From positions 1-35,476 of the IMG/VR virus record IMGVR_UViG_3300042475_005421: DNA of 35,476 nucleotides. One strand, 5' to 3'. Below are positions 28,901 through 35,476 of the stretch, piece after piece. Each line of letters begins with the position of its first letter. Within the stretch, counting starts at the first letter, position 1. The notes under the pieces are model-generated. The model did no database searches, was not told the DNA's origin, and saw only the letters and a list, made by a program, of their open reading frames with translations. The DNA comes from a virus. Both the position numbers and the translations under genes were made by a program.

Positions 28901-31900
28901 GTAGATGAATTACTCAAACCAAAACCTAAGAAAATAAAGAAATTTAAATCGCAAAAAGAAGCTATAGACAATGCGAAACGAGAGAAAGCGCGCCTGCGTC
29001 GAAAGATAACCAAAGAACAAGCTGCTGCAATCCGAGAGATGGATGATTTCGTAGCCCCAGAAATAGCGCAGATGTTAACTCCGGAAAAGCAAACTGTTGT
29101 AGGTAGGGCGATGAATGCAAGAAATGCTCGTCTCAACCGTCTTGGCCTTGCCGTAGACCCGAGGCGCAAGGACGAGGGTTCGCTGTCTGAACAGGTGCGC
29201 AACATACTCATCCCAACAATGGAAGCAATTGATTCGTCGTCGATAGATTCGCCATTTGAATTTGAGGTTGTATCCGACTTCCCAGCAGTAGAAGTAAAGG
29301 GGAAAAAGGTTGGGGATGAAATAAATGTAGATAATTTCATTTCTGGACGTGTACTCACATCTCGCTCTAAACCGACATCATCACCTCGAGGGACAGATAA
29401 GGAAACGGGCCGCGTAAAGAGGAAAATAATCATTAGTGTTGCAGAAGGAAATCGCGGAGTCTTTCCAAATGCCGAAAAAGATGATGAGCAAAAGTTCGTC
29501 GCACCTCCAGGGAAACTGAGAATCATTAGTCGCGACAAAGATGGAACGATAAGAGCTGAAATTGTAAGACAGAAAGACACCGTTGATGTACTTGATGCCC
29601 TTGTTGACGGAATCAGCTCTGGAACCGATGACGCCATATGGCGACAGGGAAACTCTAAGAAAATTAGAGAAGTTGCCGATAAAGAAATAATAAGAAGAAG
29701 CAAACTCGGCATATCGAGGCCAGACTCAACAGAAAGAGAATCTGCAGATATAGACGAGACAAGCGCTGAGATAATTGATTCAGTTGCAGATTTTGGGTCA
29801 ACCTTCGGCGAAGCCCCATCAAGACGACTTTCTTCTGGGTCTACACATTTTGGACCAACTCTCTCCAGAGAGGAAAGACGGTCTTCGCGGAGAAAGCAGC
29901 TTTCGTCTGATATGCGTGAGCTGCGCTCAATTCTCAATGGTAATGGTTCAAAAGAGTATGACGACATTGCATCAGACATGCTCGACTCAAATGTTGCAGA
30001 AGCTCTTCGAAGGTACTCAGATGAACAGATAGCACAGTTGATTGAAAATGCTGCATTTAAAATGCACAGTTCTTTCGACAGACGAGTTCGAGTGAGAATG
30101 CGTGACGAAGATATTAGTTCGTTGTCGGAAAATGGGGTTGTTCGTTCTGGCGGAGTTCGTCCTGGTGTTCCATCCACCTCAAGAAGAACAGAACGACTTT
30201 CAAGAATGGCACCAAACGACAGGCGCGGACGTCTGTCTAGTGGACGTATCAGCTCGGTAGAGGAATTAGAAAGTAGGGCGAAACTGGAAGATGAGGTAGC
30301 CGCAAAAGCGGCAGACATTTTCGACAAAGTTGTTGCTGGTGGAAAAAACGTCGACGACATGAATACTGACGAGATATCAAAGGTTTTTGGTAAATCACTG
30401 GTCCGCTCAACAAGGAAGGCAATTAGCGCAAAGCACAAAAATACATACATTGCCGAAGACGTACCGACAGCGTTGGCGCTTATGTCACTCGGCCATCACG
30501 TGATTGTAAAAGATGCAGACCTAACACTTACCGCTAGCGCTCAGGCAAAGCTAGAGAAGGCAGTGCAGAAAAGCGCCTTGACCCATATTGAGCAGAATAA
30601 CGAAAGATGGTTGAACTTCAAGAAAGCATACGAAGCTGATGTGCTTTCAAATAATCCAAGCATCGATATCTCATCAAAAGATTTTGTAAACAAAATGAAA
30701 AAAGACTATGTCGACAGCTACCAGGCTGACCTATGTGGGCTTTATGATGCAATGCAAAATCTGCTGTGTTCTGGCCATATCGGCATAGATAGAGAAAAGA
30801 TGCCCCAGACAAACGGAAGAACAAAAGGCGCAAACACAATTGCCATACGGATGTTAAAAAATGGTAAAGCCGATGGGAAATGGGAACCTGCATCTGGACT
30901 GTCTACTGAGGATAGTGAAAGATACGCATCCCTAAAAAAACGTCATCCAATGAAAAATAAACCATCATCGAACCCAATGTCAGAGGATGAACTTAATTGG
31001 TTCTACTCGAACACGGATTGGAATAACACCGAGGTGAATCTTGAGGGTGAATTTATTCAATTCCTAAATGAAACACTTACACCAGAAGACCCGTCTACTG
31101 GTCCATCCGTACGTAAAAAAACAGTCCCCGCAAACGAGTATGCTCCGTCGCAGCAGCAGCTTGTCGCATCAAAGGTGTCTGGCATGGCAGATGGAATAAC
31201 CAAAAAAGCACTTGAAATCGCAGACCAACTAGAGCAAGAAGGTCTTGATAGAAAGTCCGATGAATTCAGACGGCGCTTCCTTGAAGAAATCAATAAGCAG
31301 TGGTTCAGTTCGCCGATACTCGCAACAATGGATAAATACATTTTGGATGGACATCACAGATGGGCAGGAATAAACGTAGCGAATCTTGGCTTAGGTGATG
31401 AATTGCAGGTTCCACTAAATGTTAACGAAGTGCAAACCGACATCGTTGAGGGCCTTACACTTGGCAGAGCTTTTCAGGAAGTATATGGAATCAAGGAAGC
31501 AAGACTTGGTGCAGAAAATGCTTGGCAAAAGGGAGATATTGCTGAAATCAGCGACTCGGAAATTGCGAAAGTTGCAGAAGACCTAAAGACGAATATTTCA
31601 GACATGGCCGACGAGCTCTATGAGCGAGGTGACTTCATCAAGGTTGGTGCCGTCGGATACACAGCACGTCCGGACTACAAAAAAGCAGTTACCACAAGAC
31701 AGTCGTTGCGTTCCAATCGCAGAATAGTCCTACCAGACGATTCTGATGAAATCACAGGTAGGGCAGCTGCGCGAAGGACATGGTTCAGCTCTGGAAGAGA
31801 CATGACAAGTGCCGCGAGCCGAGCTAGAAATGATAGAAATGCAAATGCAAGAGCAGTTAGCGCGCTAACAAAAGCCGGAGTAGAAAAATCCGAGCGCGGA

Positions 31901-33301
31901 GACATGGTCCAGGCGATTGCGGCAATGAGCGTCTTTGGAAACGGTGGGACATCAGAAGATATAGCAAAGGTGGCAAACCAAATTGCTGCTGCTGGAAATC
32001 AAGACCTGGCTCTTGTCGCTGTCAGGGAGCTCCAAAGAAGTGGAGCGATAGACAAAAACACAGCCATGCGCGCGATGGAAAAACTTGGCGATTACTCAGG
32101 GCCAAGAAAACCAGTGAGTAACAGAAAAAAACTACAAAACTCATTTGCCGATGGGTTTGGGGCATTTATGAAGAATGTTTCAGAAAAACGCAATAACAAT
32201 CGTACGCGTGGGGTTCTGTCAAGGACGCGCAGGCAGGTCCTAACAGGGAAAATGTCAGACGGAGATACTGACGCCACTTCCTCGCAGAGAATCGGAATGT
32301 CCGCAATTAATTTTGCCAAAGACTATCAATCATCAATCGGTCTATCTTCTGATATTCCAAATGAATTGAGGCCAGTGAGTGGATATCTTGTTCACAATTC
32401 ATATAAAAAGGCAAAACAAAATCAAGTATTGCAAAACAATTCAGGCAATATTGACATGGATGCAAATTTTGAAATCATGGACGAAGATATTGTCGGTGAT
32501 GGACTTACCGCATTCGGCGACATAGAAGTTGTACTTAAGCCAAATGTATCGAACAGAGTTGCATATGGTAAGGGTGATTCGTTAAGCACCGGCCACAGAC
32601 CGGTTGCATTAAACTCAATGAACCGTGATGACATCGTTGATGCTTATATCGGTGGTAGCAGCCCAGGTTCGAGAAGCAGAAATCTAGTATCAACGCTAAA
32701 TCTTCTCGGTGCTGGCATGTCAGATGATTTCTCTTCCGTAAATAGTGGAAGAGATAGAGATGGCAAATTCCCAACTCCTGGCAGCTTGGGTCAAGGGGTG
32801 GACAGGGATATATTCGAAGCACAAATTCTTGGCGGTTTTGATAAGGATGAAGTTGAGAAAATCAACTACCCATTCTCCCGACTATCTGAAAATTCTGGTA
32901 AAGAAGATATTTCTGACGTAGTCAATAATCGCTCGATTGCTGAGCGGCTTCGTTCGGCAGGATTCTCACAAGAAGAGATTGAGTATTTTTACTCAATTAA
33001 CTCTGGAAGCAAAATGAATACGCAAAGCATGCAAAAATTAAGAAACTATAGAGCTGCAAAAAAAATACAAGATGAATATAAAAAACTTGGTTTTGATAAT
33101 GTAGGGATAGCTCACCCAGAAGGAATTAATCTTTTTGATGCCAGGAGCTATAGTGCAGCAGCAAAGCGCTCCGACGACATAGAGACAGTCCTTAGGGAAA
33201 AAATAATGCGCGAGATTGCAGAAAACGCCAAAAAGCTTCTTGAAGAGATGAGAAAAGAGAAAAGTCCTAGCCTTGTGACTAGAAGCGGAGCAATGCTATG
33301 A
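25925..33301 (+). CDS. Second giant virion polyprotein: zincin, ART-like and ParB-like modules
   Basis: 2458 residues. A Cys-capped cassette lies at 235-253 (CPPG...FTD...C). A zincin has HEFSH at 582-586, with E701 a possible third ligand. Residues about 770-1090 are charged helices, probably coiled coil. Residues about 1085-1215 resemble an ADP-ribosyltransferase: GDEI...ISGRVLTSRS (T1145-S1148) and EQKFVAPPG (E1188-K1190), where lysine stands in the usual catalytic glutamate position. [L/F]SSG motifs occur at 1302, 1437 and 1954, with LSSR at 206 and LSSD at 1326 and 2140. Between two of them a ParB-like region carries the DGHHR signature (1808-1812). The C-terminal module (about 1960-2458, with RPVSGYLVH and EAQILGG) is unclassified. 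The likely role is an injected multi-effector polyprotein. Confidence 0.8.
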   Translation: MTGDFTDKERVVVSRRMLAPARTIGDVDKKALTFKASVIESAKQERLIADIAVKALGENRQTYEDTDNKKREFTGDTRPGVQSDEFGHRWETAAKWEPGKRFVLSPSYESKNGMDTMPNIGWIEPTTGNFKNLDEMLFELNRKPQIKLTKFKVNAKTDDVIQESAEEIDGFSITAGMSFDERRAKLRELTEKENGLEKKRLPGRPLSSRIPGGNLIARAAARFGVVRDELNKFRCPPGTPAANQFTDMFGTNCFGFSASRFSRFAARKAKEMQESGELGGFTNGVRTLLNFIKNNEWDSNVPWAPVRMARSPYYDEITGERLDSPDWRTVDVEPGQRLFRNGLINAQDAAIKFDESVSELYSELGVDRSDAARAVNADVFEAVEKLNELFVATGGRDGWDLNVSNVSGMGDMSRMRPDEVRRYITARLQKVANWKALTKPEQERLIEADIKRYYETERAYFETALHLYKTKPGTAKFFDRIEYNFFTNDEAGTAVHGSMRPGAGGIRGVMHVNLERIMTNQESMLPDMRADERLAVSAVGVVSDSEAKSAVADFLINSEYAARHMAGLIDGPRSFTKHIAFHEFSHGIQSQAFIQKILRKAIDNGGKIEIPQYKQDKRTGAMTFVGNRIVTVDFDEERGGLLTNLTSGDVMDLMMDSNDGLDLKNMSDALKRSEVAAFLAGKYPTEYTEGSEIWGLEVGAELHALREQGLIFGDDVDAALEWMDDVERSRLSAERADIDAEERAILESTTFRPTSSSSADRLSDEEIDEMSGDIEKRTIEERREKLKEFKKFYSELDEEEMFQQAALVDAQRRDIRAQLDNFTNELNGLSELPEDATEESITERIEKVADLSKKIEEGQKILDYYEKMYSDSRSEWRKKFGVGAKGEASRFDRVVEKTRRDAGMVDDEEIKAFAKAKRIDDITSSAKTKSENQLIRRAADIDVLVKDRLEDDPEVQELMEERSILRSEYISRIAESGDSRATARAGREFNGKVDELLKPKPKKIKKFKSQKEAIDNAKREKARLRRKITKEQAAAIREMDDFVAPEIAQMLTPEKQTVVGRAMNARNARLNRLGLAVDPRRKDEGSLSEQVRNILIPTMEAIDSSSIDSPFEFEVVSDFPAVEVKGKKVGDEINVDNFISGRVLTSRSKPTSSPRGTDKETGRVKRKIIISVAEGNRGVFPNAEKDDEQKFVAPPGKLRIISRDKDGTIRAEIVRQKDTVDVLDALVDGISSGTDDAIWRQGNSKKIREVADKEIIRRSKLGISRPDSTERESADIDETSAEIIDSVADFGSTFGEAPSRRLSSGSTHFGPTLSREERRSSRRKQLSSDMRELRSILNGNGSKEYDDIASDMLDSNVAEALRRYSDEQIAQLIENAAFKMHSSFDRRVRVRMRDEDISSLSENGVVRSGGVRPGVPSTSRRTERLSRMAPNDRRGRLSSGRISSVEELESRAKLEDEVAAKAADIFDKVVAGGKNVDDMNTDEISKVFGKSLVRSTRKAISAKHKNTYIAEDVPTALALMSLGHHVIVKDADLTLTASAQAKLEKAVQKSALTHIEQNNERWLNFKKAYEADVLSNNPSIDISSKDFVNKMKKDYVDSYQADLCGLYDAMQNLLCSGHIGIDREKMPQTNGRTKGANTIAIRMLKNGKADGKWEPASGLSTEDSERYASLKKRHPMKNKPSSNPMSEDELNWFYSNTDWNNTEVNLEGEFIQFLNETLTPEDPSTGPSVRKKTVPANEYAPSQQQLVASKVSGMADGITKKALEIADQLEQEGLDRKSDEFRRRFLEEINKQWFSSPILATMDKYILDGHHRWAGINVANLGLGDELQVPLNVNEVQTDIVEGLTLGRAFQEVYGIKEARLGAENAWQKGDIAEISDSEIAKVAEDLKTNISDMADELYERGDFIKVGAVGYTARPDYKKAVTTRQSLRSNRRIVLPDDSDEITGRAAARRTWFSSGRDMTSAASRARNDRNANARAVSALTKAGVEKSERGDMVQAIAAMSVFGNGGTSEDIAKVANQIAAAGNQDLALVAVRELQRSGAIDKNTAMRAMEKLGDYSGPRKPVSNRKKLQNSFADGFGAFMKNVSEKRNNNRTRGVLSRTRRQVLTGKMSDGDTDATSSQRIGMSAINFAKDYQSSIGLSSDIPNELRPVSGYLVHNSYKKAKQNQVLQNNSGNIDMDANFEIMDEDIVGDGLTAFGDIEVVLKPNVSNRVAYGKGDSLSTGHRPVALNSMNRDDIVDAYIGGSSPGSRSRNLVSTLNLLGAGMSDDFSSVNSGRDRDGKFPTPGSLGQGVDRDIFEAQILGGFDKDEVEKINYPFSRLSENSGKEDISDVVNNRSIAERLRSAGFSQEEIEYFYSINSGSKMNTQSMQKLRNYRAAKKIQDEYKKLGFDNVGIAHPEGINLFDARSYSAAAKRSDDIETVLREKIMREIAENAKKLLEEMRKEKSPSLVTRSGAML

Positions 33302-33810
33302 AAGCTGTATTGGCTGGTTCAATAGGCCAAGACCGTATTTATTACATAATCGACGCGAATAAAAATTCCAAAGATGGTGCAGTTGTTCGTCCGGACGGAA
33401 GTGCCGTATTCGTGTACTTTTTCTCTTTTGCAGCAAAAGCAATCGGCGTCAGAAAGAACCGCTCGTCAAGATTTTTACGATTTCTTTGGGATTCACCACA
33501 AAATCCAACCAAGGGTTCATGGTACGACACATTTATTTTAAAAACTAAGCCAATAGATAAAAAAATGCTTGACGGTCTAAATGTTGTTTCAAAATTGGGT
33601 AAAAAACAAAAATCGCTTAAACAAAAATCTGACCGCATTCAGGAGTTTTTAAACACAAAGACTGATGTTGTTCAAGTTCAAACTAGTTGCTGCGGAGGAA
33701 TGGTAAAGTCTGAGAGGGATATTTATTCATTTAAATCGCTGCAACAGCGCGACGACGCCTGGAACGCAATGAATATTTTGCGCCAATTGGAGGATAACAA
33801 CGATGTCTAA
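33298..33810 (+). CDS. Unknown protein of the virion operon
   Basis: 170 residues, not recognised. Residues 1-60 alternate short strands with basic segments (KAVLAGSIGQDRIYYIID, GSAVFVYFFSFAAKAIG). A basic middle (KKQKSLKQKSDRIQEFLNTK, about residues 102-123) is helical. A Cys pair (SCCGGM) sits near residue 132. The end SLQQRDDAWNAMNILRQLED is an amphipathic helix. Its ATG overlaps the stop of the giant gene (ATGA) and its stop overlaps the next ATG by 8 bases, so it is translationally coupled to both. A virion or head-assembly role is inferred from position only. Confidence 0.65.
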   Translation: MKAVLAGSIGQDRIYYIIDANKNSKDGAVVRPDGSAVFVYFFSFAAKAIGVRKNRSSRFLRFLWDSPQNPTKGSWYDTFILKTKPIDKKMLDGLNVVSKLGKKQKSLKQKSDRIQEFLNTKTDVVQVQTSCCGGMVKSERDIYSFKSLQQRDDAWNAMNILRQLEDNNDV

Positions 33811-34447
33811 CGAAGACGAAATAAAAGCCGACCCACTAGGAGGGCTACTCCCTCAGGAGATTGTCACCGGCGATATTCTTCGTGGATATGGGCCGCGTCG
33901 AGGAAACCTGGAGCGCCTACTTCGCTACTGGCGTCCAATCATGAAAAAACCAGGCGGGTTCAGGAGATGCAGAGTGATTTTAGCGAATCACCCAGAACTG
34001 TATCCGCTGAACAATATTTGCGCATGGCTTCATCATGAAACAACTGGTTTATGGCCAAATGAAGGATGCCACCATCCAGGAATGAAGAACTGCAAAAAGA
34101 AGATTCGCAAGCTGACCAACTGGACTGATGCACAATTTGCCAGAAGGCTGGCAAGCAATGCAAAGCCAGCAAATCTTGTTAGAGGGGCAAAAAAAGACGC
34201 AATTTTTGACGACGTGTTTTTTCACGACTTTGTTCAACAGGAATCAAAAGGAATTGAAGTTGTAACTGAAGATGACTACAAGCATGCGTTTCTTGTTTTG
34301 CGCGACTTCTGTGAAATGGAGCCAAAGTTTATGGACTTTTTGAGAGAAGATAAAAACTGGGAGATTGAAGGCGAGGACGAAACAGGCAGCACAGTGTCGA
34401 AGAGTGTTGTAAAAAAGAAATCACTCGATGAGGAGTGCTGTGGTTAA
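33803..34447 (+). CDS. Unknown Cys/His-containing protein of the virion operon
   Basis: 214 residues, not assigned to a named family. The start MSNEDEIKADPLGGLLPQEIV is acidic. Residues about 28-95 are aromatic and basic: RGYGPRRGNLERLLRYWRPIMKKPGGFRRC, then ICAWLHHETTGLWPNEGCHHPGMKNCKKK. The cysteines and histidines there (C55, C73, HH, C88, HH, C97) could bind a metal. The C-terminal half is helical and ends in a Lys-then-acidic tail with CC. It overlaps both neighbours by 8 bases, which means tight coupling within the head operon. A small structural or assembly protein is likely, but that is inference from position. Confidence 0.65.
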   Translation: MSNEDEIKADPLGGLLPQEIVTGDILRGYGPRRGNLERLLRYWRPIMKKPGGFRRCRVILANHPELYPLNNICAWLHHETTGLWPNEGCHHPGMKNCKKKIRKLTNWTDAQFARRLASNAKPANLVRGAKKDAIFDDVFFHDFVQQESKGIEVVTEDDYKHAFLVLRDFCEMEPKFMDFLREDKNWEIEGEDETGSTVSKSVVKKKSLDEECCG

Positions 34448-35476
34448 TAGCGATACAGAATACTGCTGTCCGGAGTCAACTTCTCGTATCGTAACGAGAG
34501 TTATTCTTTCTGATTTGGACACTAAGTCAAAGTTTGACTTTATTCGCGGGCGTGGAGCAATCAGTCAAAAGATTGTTGAGTATAAGGCCCTGTCGCGTCT
34601 TAATGGCAATACCAGGAGAAAGCATAAAATTGATTCAAATGGAATCATGAGCACTAAGGCAAACTTTGGCCGCCAACTCGGAAGCACATTGCTCAGCACC
34701 TTTCTGCCAGGAGATACAGGACCAATTCGTTCCCCTATTCGTTCTGCAACATACAGAACAATAACTCCTGGATTTGGTGGGAGCAGGGGTGGCTCAAGGC
34801 CGGGTCAGAATCGTGGTTACAGGTGTCCGGAAGGGTACCAGTACGGCGGGCGATTCACTGACAACAGACTTTCTACGTGCGGTGCAAAACTTTTTGATAT
34901 TCCTTCCGCTCTTGGAGCAACAATTAGAGCAATACGAGGAGCTGGCACATCAGGACTTCCATCCACTGTTCAGGGTCGCACTGTTACTGGCGGACCAATC
35001 GACAGCTCTCTTATTGCAAGCAGGAAACCACAAATTACCCGCGTTGGAAACGAAAACAGAAGAGCGTCATCAGACAAGGTGAAAGCGCTCATAAAAGAAA
35101 TCGGTCAATTCAACCTGTCGTCTAACACTAAAGCCAGGAGAATGGTTAGGCGTGATGGATTCGTTCTGGAACCAGTAGTTCCAACGAAGGTGCTGAGAGC
35201 TATCCCGGATAACAGGGACATGGAAGGCGCCTACTACCTTATGTCGACTCTTTCTTCATCCGACCTCGGCGGAGAAGAGCTTGGACTTCTTTCCAATACT
35301 GGAATTAAAAGTTTGATTTATGTTCTACCTGGTGGTTCAACAATAAGCCTGTCTAAGGCCAGAAATCTCTCTGTTGGCGAGAGAAGAAAACTTGGAAGAG
35401 TAGTCAATTCAGCACAAAAAATAAATAACAGCAAAGACCCAGGAGCAAGGCTAAGAAATGTTGCCGACGAAATAGG
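34440..35476 (+). CDS. Partial protein with Cys-capped cassette, virion operon
   Basis: The frame is open to the window end (345 codons seen), so the C-terminus is missing. I chose GTG at 34440 because GAGGAG lies 4 bases upstream and it repeats the 8-base overlap seen between the two previous genes. An in-frame ATG at 34428 is the alternative. The protein has an N-terminal helical part, a Gly/Arg/Pro-rich middle (about residues 95-128), then a cassette at 129-147 reading CPEG-x6-FTD-x5-C. Fragments with the same residues and spacing occur in the second giant protein, so the two share a module. The rest is a mix of basic helices and Ser-rich parts. The function is unknown; virion association is inferred from the operon. 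Confidence 0.65.
   Translation, partial: MVNSDTEYCCPESTSRIVTRVILSDLDTKSKFDFIRGRGAISQKIVEYKALSRLNGNTRRKHKIDSNGIMSTKANFGRQLGSTLLSTFLPGDTGPIRSPIRSATYRTITPGFGGSRGGSRPGQNRGYRCPEGYQYGGRFTDNRLSTCGAKLFDIPSALGATIRAIRGAGTSGLPSTVQGRTVTGGPIDSSLIASRKPQITRVGNENRRASSDKVKALIKEIGQFNLSSNTKARRMVRRDGFVLEPVVPTKVLRAIPDNRDMEGAYYLMSTLSSSDLGGEELGLLSNTGIKSLIYVLPGGSTISLSKARNLSVGERRKLGRVVNSAQKINNSKDPGARLRNVADEI

Noticed and set aside
28789-30450. 553-codon minus-strand open frame opposite the second giant gene
   Set aside because: Its product is extremely serine-rich in the way antisense frames of Glu/Asp/Arg-rich genes are, it has no recognisable domain, and the + strand reading has clear motifs across the same bases.
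1-35476. CRISPR arrays, insertion sequences or rRNA genes
   Set aside because: No regularly spaced direct repeats, transposase motifs or terminal inverted repeats were seen; the 17-base 23S-like stretch is far too short to be an rRNA gene.

Overview
This window looks like part of the genome of a tailed double-stranded DNA phage (or a prophage of one). It carries a terminase large subunit, an HK97-type portal, a capsid maturation protease, a head-tail connector, a neck protein, a phage annealing protein with a Cas4/RecB-type nuclease, a RuvC-type resolvase and an HNH nuclease, and no obvious host housekeeping gene. Genes are tightly packed, with many 1-17 base overlaps, and base composition looks mid-40s % GC by eye. 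Several protein styles (ParB plus PP-loop cassette, CPxG/FTD cassette, LPDGSYPI-type C-terminus) recall phages of Actinobacteria. That host assignment is an inference, not something the sequence proves.

Left part (1-6778): the end of a + strand gene faces three minus-strand neck genes (connector, gpG/gp10-like morphogenesis protein, probable tail terminator; 1984 down to 205). A lone + strand acidic gene (2082-2471) separates them from a second minus-strand operon running from 6778 to 2477: RuvC-like resolvase, small helical protein, ParB-like protein, PP-loop/PAPS-reductase-family protein, second ParB-like protein, and a very basic protein.

Middle (6779-12905): a 404-base non-coding region holds a compact minus-strand RNA structure followed by a terminator-like hairpin just before the resolvase. 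It also holds a + strand hairpin with a 17-base stretch resembling 23S rRNA helix 69, ahead of two + strand genes with unknown and GNAT-like products. These converge on a minus-strand operon (12843 to 8502): terminase, an unknown protein, Rad52-type annealing protein, Cas4/RecB-type nuclease, an unknown protein and HNH nuclease. The 62-base gap between terminase and the rightward operon carries a perfect palindrome.

Right part (12906-35476): a rightward virion operon encodes a two-helix membrane protein, the portal, a 2954-residue protein, a 537-residue acidic metal-ribbon/PepSY-like protein, a 2458-residue protein, two unknown proteins and a truncated final gene. The 2954-residue protein starts as a prohead protease and continues with an ArdC-like antirestriction/zincin module and a complete UvrD-like SF1 helicase. 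The 2458-residue protein holds a second zincin, an ADP-ribosyltransferase-like region and a ParB-like region. No major capsid protein was recognised; it may lie beyond 35476.

The most striking signal is a short motif, [L/M/F]-S-S-G, usually after a basic residue. It recurs eleven times in the two giant proteins and almost nowhere else, and it falls between recognisable domains. My reading is that these are polyproteins cut by the phage's own maturation protease, yielding a set of virion-packaged proteins (antirestriction protein, helicase, zincin, ParB-like protein) that could be injected with the DNA. This is a testable inference.
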